DNA of 49,092 nt from Flammeovirgaceae bacterium UBA2338 (GTDB lineage Bacteria > Bacteroidota > Bacteroidia > Cytophagales > Cyclobacteriaceae): positions 1 through 49,092 of the forward strand of contig DDUM01000018.1 of NCBI GenBank assembly GCA_002344795.1. Direction: 5' to 3'. A program made the position numbers and the translations under genes. Below are positions 1-9,879 of the stretch, in pieces; positions within the stretch are counted from its first letter, which is position 1; every line of letters starts with the position of its first letter. The notes below the pieces were generated by a model, which was not told the origin of the DNA, did not search any database, and saw only the letters and a program-made list of their open reading frames with translations.

Positions 1-3000
1 CCCGGCCAGTTGAGGTCTGAACCGTTGGCTTTGATTAATAGGTGAACGGAATTGGCTCCTGTGCGATAGCCTTTAACTCTTATCCTGAATCGCTCGCCAG
101 GCTGTACGGCAATGGCATCGCCAATGGGAAATAATCCTGTGCGAGCTACCGTTCCATTGGAGGTTACACGTACATATTTTTCTGTTCCGTTTTGGGTAAC
201 GAGAGCCATACTTGCATTGGAGTTTGTAAATTCATCGAGGCTCTCTGCAGGATTTTGATAGATCGTTTCTTGCGTGCTGTACACCACTCTACCCTCCTCG
301 TGGCTGATAAACTGAAGGTTGTCATTTTCATAAACCAATTCACCCACATAGTCTGTTTGCTTCTGTGAAGATGTGAAACTGGCCACCTGAGCAAGCTTGC
401 GGCCACCTGCATCATAGATGTAGCGAAGGGTATTGCCCGTACCTCGTGTGATCAATTCGGGTAGGTTCAAATAATTGTAGGTCATGTTTACCGTAATGCC
501 TTTGTTTTGATCGGTAATCATATTGCCATTAGCATCGTAAGTGTAATCATTTCCTGTGTTTGTGCCATCAATAAATCCCGCAAACTTATCACCAGTATCC
601 GCTACTTTCACCAACTGGTTGCTGGCATTGCTGTTGTAAGCATACGTTAGCACATCCATATCAGCACCCGATTTTGTTTTTCTGGTCAAGTTTTTGATGT
701 TGCCATTCTGGTCGTAATTGTATCCACTTACAGAAAAGGCATTACCAGCTGCCGTATCCCATGATCCCGACTTTTCTTTGAAAGTAGCACCCTTAATACG
801 GTTGAGTGGGTCGTAGGCATAATTGTAAGCATGGCTCTTTACAGTGCCAAGGGCTTGATTGTTGCTCCACTTCATGGCAGAGATGTTCCCATTGTAGGCA
901 AAGGTGTTGCCTGTTTCCATGTCGTTGTTGTAACCAAGTTCCATACCAAAGAAATCGTTGGTATCATCGTTGGTGTCATCTACGGTGAGTTCCGCATTGT
1001 TCATAGAGGTGAGCCAGCCACGGATGTTGTAGCGATAATCTACTGATTGCTTAAACGAGCTGCCACCAGCGCTGTGCAGTTTTTTATCTACCAGCTGACC
1101 CAGTTCGTTGTACTCATTTTGAGTCAGCAGCAATTCTTGAACACCATCAATGCTATGGAAAGTTTTTAGCATACGGCCAGCATGGTCGTACTCGAAGCGT
1201 CTTGTAATCGAATGAGATGAAGTACTAAAAGATGTCTTTACATCTACAAGGGTCGTATTCGTTTCATTTAATGCAGCATCTACAATAAGGGGTGTTGTGG
1301 ATTGCACCAAAGATGTATATTCAATATTTCCATTTTTCTTATAGTAAATTGTGTTGCCCACTCTTTCTACTCGCAGTACATCCCCAGATGCATAGCTAAT
1401 ATTTCTTTTGTTCGCCCCATTTTCATAAAAATATAAGCCCCCTCCTCCTGCCATAAATATTGCATAATCGATCGAAGTATAATTAGCATTTGTGTTCACA
1501 TCAGAAAATCCGATCATTCTTCTTGATGTAGTTTCAGAGGCTGTTACTTCTACCCATCCATTTTGACCTGAAGCCAATATGTTCTTAGAGGCCGCACCAG
1601 AATTCCCCCAACCAGAACTAGTACTAATTATAAGATTTCCAATTTCATTTACATTGACTTTATCTGTCCATTGAACATCTCTACTAATTGTAGTCGTTTT
1701 TGATTTTAGTGTTTTTCCCACAAAATCATATACATTGGTTATTCTATCAAAACCTCCTTTATAGTTATCGCTAATGAGTTGAATAGGTCGATAGCGATCA
1801 TCATAGTAGTTAACCGATTTCATCCAGAAAAACCTACCCACTGTGCCGCCATCCAACACTTTTGCTTTACTACCTGTAACCTGGCCTCTCACATATTGGA
1901 AAGGCTGTGTCGCTTGCTCACCCGGTAGCTCATCTGATTTAAAATCATAATCTGCACTATTATAATAAGTGTTTAAGAATGAATAGTTGTCGTAGTAGGT
2001 AACTGTCAGGTAATGCTGTATATCAAGGGTTGCTGCCTTGGTTCGCACAGGATAAGACATATTGGTATAGCCATGAACATTGCCTACAACAGGGCCAATG
2101 TAAGACTCACCCCATTTCCTCCATGGTTTTGAAGTAATATCAGCATAATAGTTATCCACCACCCCTTGCATCTGAGCTTGCGTAAGCTGCACCGAAGTGG
2201 TGGTATCTTTAATTCCTGTAAGGATGGGTCTATTTAACTCGTCATATTTCGTGAACGACCAGTACTTAATTGCATTCGTGGCGCCCACTCTTTGATTTCC
2301 GTCCTGGGTTAACACCAATCGATCTCGGTTGTCGTACACCATGTAAATCCATGCTCCGCCAGGCACCTTCTTTTCGCTCATTCTTTTTCTTCCATCATAC
2401 TTATATTGAAAGGCAAGGTTATTGAGTTGGGTTGTGGTTGGGTTGGTAGTTCCACTGGCATGCAATGTCTTACTTAACTCAGGTTGCAATACATAACGAA
2501 GTTGACCCAAATTGTCGTAGATATAATACGTCTGCGCCCAGTGATCTTTATTTGACAAGGTGGCAACATCCTCATATTGAACCTTTTTTAATATTACCTG
2601 CCCTTGTTTGTTGGTATACTCACGCACTTCTTTTCCGTGCTCATCCAAAGTTGATTTGATGCTCAATTGACCGGATGTAAAATATCCTCCACTGGTGTAG
2701 CTATTGACCTGTGTAATACGAACGGGCAACTCACTTGCCGCATCTACTTTCCATGCAATAATTTGTTCCTGCCCTGAACCTGTGCCATGGACGTTAATTA
2801 GGTAATTGAGTTTTACAGATTTCCCGTTATTATACCAATCTGACCCTACTCCAAATTCCTCAATAGGTCGGTTGAGTGGTGACGCTTCAAAAAAGGTTTC
2901 TGAAAAAGGTCGTGAATCATCTGCTACTTTATCTCCATTACCATTGTTGTAAAACGAGAATTGTGCGGAATTTGTGTATGAAGTAGACGCACCCAATGGA

Positions 3001-5615
3001 TCAATATTGAAACGACCACTCTGAGTGGATGACACATAGGGGCTGTACTTTTTAGATTCTCTTCCGTACTCATCATAGGAAACTGGCTGAACGATATCCT
3101 TCTTGGAAGGAGACCCCTGCGTTACAATACTTTGCAGTGAGCGTCCTAGCCCGTCCATGTATTGCACCATTTGATTGTTCAAGCCTATTTGTAAATCTTT
3201 GATTGCAATGGCATTTTTAATCGGAACTTGTAATGTATTACTGACGATAAAATTTTTATTTTGCCCACCAAATTGGTCATTTAAAACAAACACCGAGGAA
3301 GTCTTTGAAATGTTACCATAAGAAACAGTGACGGTGTAGTCACCAGGAATGTTGGTATTCAGGTACCTGTTAGACCCCAACGTTGTGCCTCCTTTCCTCC
3401 AATCGAATGTTGTAAAGTCAAACCCAGCATCCATCGTCACGTTTTCGTTCATGACCACCGCGTTTCTCGTAGCGGTTATTATAATATCGGGATACACATT
3501 TAGCGTTACCCAGGTAGGCGGGCTTGTGCAACCATTTACTGTAGTGATAACATAAGCGTAGTTAGTTGTAGTGGCTGATATTGATGGAGTTGAGTATAAG
3601 GCTTGAGAAGAAACTACATTGTTGGAAGGGTCATACCAGGTATGAGTATCTCCACCAGTGGCAACCAGAGAAAAAGTACCGGGACCAAATCTTTCATTTC
3701 CTGTAACTAACGGTGCAGGCGGTAGAGGTTTGACAGTTGCTGTGATGGGCGTGCGGGAGCCCTCACAAAGTGTCGTTGAATTGTAGCTACTTATGTAATA
3801 AGTAGTGGTAGTAGTGAGGTGAGGTGTTACATAGGTTAGGCTGGTTGCTATGGGTGAACCTCCTGTAGGTGCTGCATACCACCTCACATTATTCGCGTTG
3901 GAACCCAAGTTGGCTGAAAGTGAGACCGTACCCGGCTCGCATCTGCTTCCGTTAACAGGAGTTGGCAGTGATGGAATTGGATTCACGGTAGCTGTAACAG
4001 CTACTCGCGGATTTACACTTTCACAAAGCGTGGTGGTATTAAAGCTGCTCACATAATAGGTGGTAGTAGCCGATACTGAAGGACTATAAGTTGTGCCGGT
4101 AAATAAAGGGGTGGTGGTAGAAGTGTTGACATACCATTTTAAAGTATTACCGTTTGTACCGGGAGTACCCGATAAGGTCACGCTTCCTGTTCCACACCTG
4201 CTAGCTCCATTCATGACTGGGGCCAGAGGATTAGGATTCACCGTGACTGTTGCACTAATGGCTGGTCCATTACAGCCATTTGCTTGTGGGGTGATGGTGT
4301 AAACGACATTTATTGGGCTCAATGTTGAATTGACTAATGTTTGAGCAATCATAGAGCCGCTACCACTAGAGGCTCCCGTTACAGCTCCAGAAGAAACCGT
4401 CCAGCTATAGGTGGTGCCCGGAACGGAATTGGGATTAGAAATAATTATTGAGGTTGCCTGACCTGAACACAATGTTTGATTTGAAGCGGCAGCAGTTGGT
4501 AAAGGGTAAACAGTAATCACCTTGCTTTTTGAAGCACCTGATCCATTACAACCGAGGGCCGAAAAAATAATAGTTGCATCTCCTGAGAAGCCAGAATTCC
4601 ATGTGACATTACCGCTGGAATTTATTGAGCCAGCTCCGGGAGTAATCCACCAATTGGAAGATGAGTTATTGTAAGCAATTGCCGAGAAAGTATTTGAGCC
4701 ATTCCCCTGACATCGAGTTGTTATCTCACTTGGATTGATCTCTCCCGGGATAGTGGGCCGAGGTGTTACATATATAACAATACTTGTCTGAACCGCTGTG
4801 GGGCATGTTGAAGTGGTTCCGTAGAATGTATATGTTGTTGTAACATTGGGGCTTACAGAAATTGAAGTAGTACTATACCACTCTAAGGTGCCTTCAGTAC
4901 TTTCAGCTACCCATTCGTTGTAGGATAAAACGCCTGCAACACTAAGAATAGCATAATCTCCTTGACAAATTGTTGAAGGTTGATTTGATGAAATAGTTAC
5001 GACATTAGGAGTTAGCACATTCACATTGGTAGAGTTCGATGAAGACGATCCACCACTTCCATAGGCAGTCACATAAATGGTAGCAAGTCCGGTAAACCCG
5101 GACCAGTTGACCGTTCCATTTGAAATGGTTCCTGCGCTTTCCGGAGAAATACTCCAGCTGTAGCTGGTTGCATATTGGGCAGAAGCTGAAAATACGTCAG
5201 AACCAGCACCTTGACATCGTGAAGAAACTCCACCTGAGATTGTAACCGGTCCAACTGGTGGGCTGCTAATCGTAATGGTACTTGAAGTAGCTGAATACAC
5301 CTCACTTTCGTCATGTACTTTAACAACCGATGAGCCCGTAGCAAACCAATACACATCCACTTTATAATAATTGGCTTTAACAGGGTCTGGATAGGGTGCT
5401 CCAGCCGATCCCCTATTAGGTATAGTACTGACCACGCCCGGTACAAAGCCGCCCGAAACTGCTATTGTGTACGTAACCGTAGATCCAAGTGCCACAGAGG
5501 TGGGTCCGCTAACAGAAGCTGAAGGGACAGGAGTGTTTGAATCCACTGATGCCAGACTGATGACACCTTGGAGCAGGAGCCCAAGGCACAGAATTTTTCT
5601 AAGTAGTGATTTCAT
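1..5615 (-). CDS. Secreted RHS/YD-repeat protein with Ig-like domains and DUF6443-like region (3' end missing)
   Basis: An open frame of 1871 codons starts at ATG 5613-5615 and leaves the window at base 1 without a stop, so the C-terminus is unseen. It opens with a hydrophobic signal peptide (MKSLLRKILCLGLLLQG). Residues ~25-790 are Ser/Thr-rich Ig/PKD-like repeats with recurrent RCQG, LCSGQ and TTTYY motifs; two near-identical units lie at ~465-635. At ~795-850 comes a DUF6443-like segment (VQYMDGLGRSLQSI), then YD/RHS repeats such as YDEYGRE, YDGRKR, YDHAGRM and YDANGNM. Residues ~1310-1465 look like an inserted lectin-like domain (WVEVTASET...YASGDVLRVER). The stop of the upstream RHS gene is only 6 bp before this start, so the two are probably one operon. 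Proteins of this type are usually exported large shells, some carrying variable toxin tips; whether this one does cannot be judged here. Confidence 0.85.
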   Translation of the reverse strand, partial: MKSLLRKILCLGLLLQGVISLASVDSNTPVPSASVSGPTSVALGSTVTYTIAVSGGFVPGVVSTIPNRGSAGAPYPDPVKANYYKVDVYWFATGSSVVKVHDESEVYSATSSTITISSPPVGPVTISGGVSSRCQGAGSDVFSASAQYATSYSWSISPESAGTISNGTVNWSGFTGLATIYVTAYGSGGSSSSNSTNVNVLTPNVVTISSNQPSTICQGDYAILSVAGVLSYNEWVAESTEGTLEWYSTTSISVSPNVTTTYTFYGTTSTCPTAVQTSIVIYVTPRPTIPGEINPSEITTRCQGNGSNTFSAIAYNNSSSNWWITPGAGSINSSGNVTWNSGFSGDATIIFSALGCNGSGASKSKVITVYPLPTAAASNQTLCSGQATSIIISNPNSVPGTTYSWTVSSGAVTGASSGSGSMIAQTLVNSTLSPINVVYTITPQANGCNGPAISATVTVNPNPLAPVMNGASRCGTGSVTLSGTPGTNGNTLKWYVNTSTTTPLFTGTTYSPSVSATTTYYVSSFNTTTLCESVNPRVAVTATVNPIPSLPTPVNGSRCEPGTVSLSANLGSNANNVRWYAAPTGGSPIATSLTYVTPHLTTTTTYYISSYNSTTLCEGSRTPITATVKPLPPAPLVTGNERFGPGTFSLVATGGDTHTWYDPSNNVVSSQALYSTPSISATTTNYAYVITTVNGCTSPPTWVTLNVYPDIIITATRNAVVMNENVTMDAGFDFTTFDWRKGGTTLGSNRYLNTNIPGDYTVTVSYGNISKTSSVFVLNDQFGGQNKNFIVSNTLQVPIKNAIAIKDLQIGLNNQMVQYMDGLGRSLQSIVTQGSPSKKDIVQPVSYDEYGRESKKYSPYVSSTQSGRFNIDPLGASTSYTNSAQFSFYNNGNGDKVADDSRPFSETFFEASPLNRPIEEFGVGSDWYNNGKSVKLNYLINVHGTGSGQEQIIAWKVDAASELPVRITQVNSYTSGGYFTSGQLSIKSTLDEHGKEVREYTNKQGQVILKKVQYEDVATLSNKDHWAQTYYIYDNLGQLRYVLQPELSKTLHASGTTNPTTTQLNNLAFQYKYDGRKRMSEKKVPGGAWIYMVYDNRDRLVLTQDGNQRVGATNAIKYWSFTKYDELNRPILTGIKDTTTSVQLTQAQMQGVVDNYYADITSKPWRKWGESYIGPVVGNVHGYTNMSYPVRTKAATLDIQHYLTVTYYDNYSFLNTYYNSADYDFKSDELPGEQATQPFQYVRGQVTGSKAKVLDGGTVGRFFWMKSVNYYDDRYRPIQLISDNYKGGFDRITNVYDFVGKTLKSKTTTISRDVQWTDKVNVNEIGNLIISTSSGWGNSGAASKNILASGQNGWVEVTASETTSRRMIGFSDVNTNANYTSIDYAIFMAGGGGLYFYENGANKRNISYASGDVLRVERVGNTIYYKKNGNIEYTSLVQSTTPLIVDAALNETNTTLVDVKTSFSTSSHSITRRFEYDHAGRMLKTFHSIDGVQELLLTQNEYNELGQLVDKKLHSAGGSSFKQSVDYRYNIRGWLTSMNNAELTVDDTNDDTNDFFGMELGYNNDMETGNTFAYNGNISAMKWSNNQALGTVKSHAYNYAYDPLNRIKGATFKEKSGSWDTAAGNAFSVSGYNYDQNGNIKNLTRKTKSGADMDVLTYAYNSNASNQLVKVADTGDKFAGFIDGTNTGNDYTYDANGNMITDQNKGITVNMTYNYLNLPELITRGTGNTLRYIYDAGGRKLAQVASFTSSQKQTDYVGELVYENDNLQFISHEEGRVVYSTQETIYQNPAESLDEFTNSNASMALVTQNGTEKYVRVTSNGTVARTGLFPIGDAIAVQPGERFRIRVKGYRTGANSVHLLIKANGSDLNWP

Positions 5616-5621
5616 AGTGAC

Positions 5622-8600
5622 CTAATTCTGCTCATTGTAATAGTGGTACTTAAACTCTTTCAAAATATTGCCGTCATGATCACGTATGAATAGAAGTCTG
5701 CCAAGTAAATCGTATTCATAATGTGTGCTTTGCCCATTAGCATCAGTAATACTTGTAGTTCCCATCCCAGGCTCATTAGTCAGTGTAGTTAAAAAGGCTC
5801 CTTTAGGAAAAGCTCTAATTTCATCCAGCATTGTAGCTGAAGTGGTAATATTGATTGAATAGGGAATTTCATTGCTAAAATTCCACTGGTTATCCTGCCA
5901 ATACCAATAACTCATTAATGTATTGGGGGGATCAGTAGGTTGAAAGTTTCCGGGAAAAGTAAAACTACCCGAATTTAAAACCTTTGTTCCGCTAATCGCC
6001 TTATTGTTTCCGTTAGAATCCACGAAAGGAATACCGTTTGTTTCAAAGCTTGTAAAGTAAATATCATTTGGACTAGCATTCACAGCTTCAGCTAACGGAT
6101 ACATGCCATTGTTGTCCCATATGTAAGATTTATTTTCTCCGCTCCACGTAGTGTAATTTTTTACATTATTGTAATCGTCATATGCATTGTAATTCACATA
6201 ATCTTCTAACTGATTTGACCCGGTAGCAAATTGTACCTTTGACAGAATCGGCCCATTATAAATATTCCTGGTTGTTGATAACAAGGAGGCTCCGTTGAAT
6301 TGTTGTTGTTCAACAAGAGCCAGCTTGTTTGGGTGAGCCTGTATACCCGCCTGCTCTGCAGGTGTTAACCCAACGACTGATGCCACATCCCCAATATATT
6401 TCAAAGTAGACTTAAGAATTTCTCCTTTGCTATTTGTCGTCTCAATTCGTGTTACTTGTAAGTGTGCGGGGCTTTCATAAAACATACTTTTTTGAGTGAC
6501 CAGGGCTTGTTGAATGCCGTTGAAGTAACTGTATGAGGTTTGATCTTGGTTACAAATTCCTAACCAGCCTGATTCAAATGTGTAAGGCTCAAAATCAAAA
6601 TCAACTAATTTCAAAAGGTAAGATCCCTGAGTGTCAAAAAGTTTTTTTGGTTTTATCGCTATTGCCCTATAATAAGTATTTGTGATGCAGGGTACAGATG
6701 AATCTATGTTTAATATTGATTGTGGCCCCTGAGTACCATTATAATCTCTCTTAAGCAATTGAGTGCCCCGCTTCCAATCATTAGAAACTCTGGGAGGAAA
6801 AGGATATTGACTGGACCCATTATCTGGGTAATCAATTGCTGTTGTAAATTCAAATTCACTTTTGCCCTTTGAGCCATCTTGCTCTTCGGTCACCGTTACA
6901 TATTTATAGCCTATTACACTACCTGATGTTGTCGCAATTGGAACCTGGCTTTGAGAGGTTAATGTGATGCAATTCACATCAACGTGGTTTGTTTGCCCAC
7001 CTGCAGACTCACTATCGAACCTGACTATTTGATAATGTTCGTAAACAGGAGAATTAATGATTACTCCACTTGACCTTTCAGGAGATATCAAGTCTAAGTA
7101 GGAATAATTTTTCGTTATGCACGATTCTTCATAATCACAATCTTTGACATTTTTTATTCTTAGACCACCCGCCTTTAAGTTGGCAAAGCCTAGTGGATCC
7201 TGAATTATTCGAAATAACTTGATGCTAGCTTTAGTTAAAGATCCACACGTATTTTCATTGATACCCCATGCTGTCATAGTATAAGTTCCTGGTTCCAATG
7301 AATACAACTCGTTTTGCCCTGGCCCCATATCACTATAATCCATCCCCCACATTTTGTTTGATACAATGTGACGCATGATCATTGTTCCAGAAGGACCTTG
7401 AATATTAACACCTGCTTCTCCATCAATGCAGGGTGCTTCAATGGTATATGTGAATTTTATACAACTAGTAATACCAACGGTAAATTGTTGGACGTCACTT
7501 TCGCTTCCCAATAAAAAAGAGACTTCGCCTCCATTAGTCAATTTGAAGTCCCCTCCACATAAATTGAAATCTGGTTTGCCCCAATATTCATTGGGTTCGT
7601 ATTCAAATTCAGTAGAACCTCCAGTAGGATAAGAAATCCTTTTAAGGATGCCAGACCTAGCTGATAAAGGATTTGGTGTTCGGTTGTTGCCTGGCAAACT
7701 ATACATTGTATATGACCCATTAATGTTGGGAATTGCGTTGAAGTATGGTGGCAATAAAGTTGTAATGGGTTCACCATTAATTGAACTTCCTAAATAGTAG
7801 CCCCAGTGATCTTGATGGAATAATGAGTTCTCCTCACCAATTGTTGGAAAAAGTCCATCAAAATATGTAAAGGTATATGGCGGTTTTGTGATGTTTCCAT
7901 TTTTTTCCTGGAAGCTATCAAGTCGAAGGCGTGAGATAGAACCAAAGTAACTATAGGTCAGTTGTATCTCTTTAATAAGTTTGCCATTTACATTGACTTT
8001 AATTTTTGACAACGTTTTTGGCTGCTCCGTTGCTTTATGTTTGGAATAACTCCAATTATCTGAATTCCAATCCAGTCTTTCCTCTCCTTCAATAAAATCC
8101 ACAAAACCATTACGGAATGTTACACGATCCAATATTGCTTCTCTCATTGATGAGCTGTTATAACTTATGTTATGCGTAAAATCGCCATCTGTGCTAAAAG
8201 GAATTATTCTTCTCTCAAATAAAGTTGGAGGCATATCCAATGTTCTGAAATGATACTGATAGTTGACATAATTTCCATTGGGTGATTCAATCTCTCTCAA
8301 ATACCAAGAGTTAGCGAAGTCCTCTTCATCCGGATCTCCCAGCTCAACACCTGCTGCTTTTTCGGTTATGTCAAAAGTGTATTTAATTCCCCTTTCATCA
8401 GTTACCTCAAATTTCTCTATGATCCCAGGCCGAATGTTATAGATGCCCGTGTAATTGAAGTAGCCTATAATCTTTAATTTTTGATGCGGGATCACAGTAG
8501 CTTGTTTTATGGTAGTATTGCATTGTGTCTCATCAAAAAAGAATTTAGCGGAGTGCCCCGGCATGCTTAACACAAACATGTCCGGCTCCCCATCCTTGTT

Positions 8601-9059
8601 ACCATCTTTTAAACCGTCTAAAAAACTGTTCATTGTGGGATTATAATTTCCATTGGCAATAAAATCTATTACCTTCTCGCCATTTTTTTGTGATCCATTA
8701 TATCCGGCAGCCTTTTCATCAGCCAGGCCCCTCACCTGCCTGGAGATAACTCCCGTCCCTGTTAGGGCCCAGCCAGTACCCACCCAAGATGGGTATTCCT
8801 CTACCTTAAGACCCGAATAATTGTAGGATAAGTTAATAGGGATCGTTAAGTCGTTGTAGGCAATTTCATACAATGGAAAATTTACGTTGGGTTGCCCTGT
8901 GTAAAGACCAATAGGAATATTACCGTACTTTCCTAAGCTGGCTGCATTTGGCGTTAGAGGAATAATTTTTTTAATATCAACATCTTGAGATGGTGTCTGT
9001 GCTATTACTACCTGAACAACAAATATTAATAAGAGTAGACTCAGGATTTGCTTCATCAT
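5622..9059 (-). CDS. Secreted RHS/YD-repeat family protein, 1145 aa
   Basis: The signal peptide MMKQILSLLLLIFVVQVVIAQ is followed by a block common at the start of Bacteroidota RHS-like proteins: PLTPNAASLGKYGNIPIG, then NFPLYEI and GWALTGTGVISRQVRG. The middle is beta-rich with scattered aromatic repeats (YSYFGSISRL, YTFTYFDG). The C-terminus has a real YD repeat (YEYDLLGRLLFIRDHDGNILK) and ends in NEQN with no toxin-like domain. Two adjacent Met codons make the start ambiguous by one residue. It is the promoter-proximal gene of the RHS pair. The pairing of a short protein lacking Ig repeats with a long DUF6443-type partner suggests the two work together at the cell surface, but no biochemical role can be assigned. 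No T9SS sorting domain is visible. Confidence 0.85.
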   Translation of the reverse strand: MMKQILSLLLLIFVVQVVIAQTPSQDVDIKKIIPLTPNAASLGKYGNIPIGLYTGQPNVNFPLYEIAYNDLTIPINLSYNYSGLKVEEYPSWVGTGWALTGTGVISRQVRGLADEKAAGYNGSQKNGEKVIDFIANGNYNPTMNSFLDGLKDGNKDGEPDMFVLSMPGHSAKFFFDETQCNTTIKQATVIPHQKLKIIGYFNYTGIYNIRPGIIEKFEVTDERGIKYTFDITEKAAGVELGDPDEEDFANSWYLREIESPNGNYVNYQYHFRTLDMPPTLFERRIIPFSTDGDFTHNISYNSSSMREAILDRVTFRNGFVDFIEGEERLDWNSDNWSYSKHKATEQPKTLSKIKVNVNGKLIKEIQLTYSYFGSISRLRLDSFQEKNGNITKPPYTFTYFDGLFPTIGEENSLFHQDHWGYYLGSSINGEPITTLLPPYFNAIPNINGSYTMYSLPGNNRTPNPLSARSGILKRISYPTGGSTEFEYEPNEYWGKPDFNLCGGDFKLTNGGEVSFLLGSESDVQQFTVGITSCIKFTYTIEAPCIDGEAGVNIQGPSGTMIMRHIVSNKMWGMDYSDMGPGQNELYSLEPGTYTMTAWGINENTCGSLTKASIKLFRIIQDPLGFANLKAGGLRIKNVKDCDYEESCITKNYSYLDLISPERSSGVIINSPVYEHYQIVRFDSESAGGQTNHVDVNCITLTSQSQVPIATTSGSVIGYKYVTVTEEQDGSKGKSEFEFTTAIDYPDNGSSQYPFPPRVSNDWKRGTQLLKRDYNGTQGPQSILNIDSSVPCITNTYYRAIAIKPKKLFDTQGSYLLKLVDFDFEPYTFESGWLGICNQDQTSYSYFNGIQQALVTQKSMFYESPAHLQVTRIETTNSKGEILKSTLKYIGDVASVVGLTPAEQAGIQAHPNKLALVEQQQFNGASLLSTTRNIYNGPILSKVQFATGSNQLEDYVNYNAYDDYNNVKNYTTWSGENKSYIWDNNGMYPLAEAVNASPNDIYFTSFETNGIPFVDSNGNNKAISGTKVLNSGSFTFPGNFQPTDPPNTLMSYWYWQDNQWNFSNEIPYSINITTSATMLDEIRAFPKGAFLTTLTNEPGMGTTSITDANGQSTHYEYDLLGRLLFIRDHDGNILKEFKYHYYNEQN

Positions 9060-9640
9060 AATTTTAGTTAATTTTTTAATTGAAATAATTGCAACATATC
9101 ATTTTTTTAAATTTCAATCTAGCTCTTAGCGTATGCCAATACTCTTCTTATATACAATGAATCAAACTTTTTAAGGATTATCCCAGCAATTTCTAAAACC
9201 AAAAAGAACGCTGGAGTTAACAACCATAGATTAATAAATTAAGTGATTAATAATTAAGAGCTACCTGAACTCTAAAATAGGAAAAAAGTACAAATTTCCA
9301 ATTTTGGTCTAATAAATATTCATTCATTTATCTTACATAAATGAAGGCTCCCAAAATTAAAATTAATTTAGATTTTAGCTAGAAATTGAAGTTATTCCTA
9401 TGTGAGAAAATAAAAAATATTACATGGTAATAGTTAAAAACATATTTAGTAAAAACCCATTTAATAAGGTGAACATAACAAATACAAGTACGCCAATAGG
9501 CATTGCCTCCTTTCAAGGAGACCGCTATTTTTATCGGGGTAACAAATACTTACACACGATCGTGGGGTTTTTTCAGAAAAACAAGTAACCATTCGGGTTT
9601 TCACCCTTTTTTGTTTTTTCTAATACTTTAGGCCGGGATT
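9060..9640. other. AT-rich intergenic region upstream of the RHS operon
   Basis: No frame here looks like a gene. Bases 9060-9480 are very AT-rich and should contain the promoter and leader of the leftward RHS operon, but no clear TTTG/TAnnTTTG pair was found. Bases 9555-9625 contain short inverted repeats next to T-runs (CACGATCGTG then a T-run near 9575, and GGG/CCC then a T-run near 9610), which could be rightward terminators. Nothing else was recognised. Confidence 0.4.
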
Positions 9641-9737
9641 GGCGCCAAACACAATTGATCAGCGGCATTGCATCAGCCTTTTTATTTTTGATTGCAGGTA
9701 GGTACGGAAGTAACTTCTGCGCCAGTAGTAAGTCAAT
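9641..9737. repeat. Degenerate repeat shared with 13742-14068
   Basis: Bases 9641-9692 (GGCGCCAAAC...TTTTTATTTTTGAT) closely resemble 14015-14068, and 9697-9737 (GTAGGTACGGAAGTAAC...) closely resemble 13742-13781. In this copy the two blocks are adjacent, in the order hairpin block then GTAGGTACGG block; in the other locus the order is reversed and they are ~235 bp apart. The hairpin here is more eroded (ATTGCATCAGCC before the T-run) than at 14037-14055. This copy lies in the 3' flank of the group II intron. It looks like the remains of a dispersed element; no protein was recognised in it. Confidence 0.6.
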
Positions 9738-9879
9738 AGAGGACAGGCAGGAAATGTCTTTGTAATTTGAAACACTGGAAGAGCCAAGCGTGATAGTCGA
9801 GTAAGCAAAGGCATTTCAGCCCAAGCTTCTCACAGAACCGTACTTGAAAGTCTCCCTTCATACGGCTCTTGTTATTTCA

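Noticed and set aside
3349..4302. Plus-strand frames opposite the Ig repeats of the long RHS protein
   Set aside because: They are antisense shadows of the repeated, compositionally biased RHS gene.
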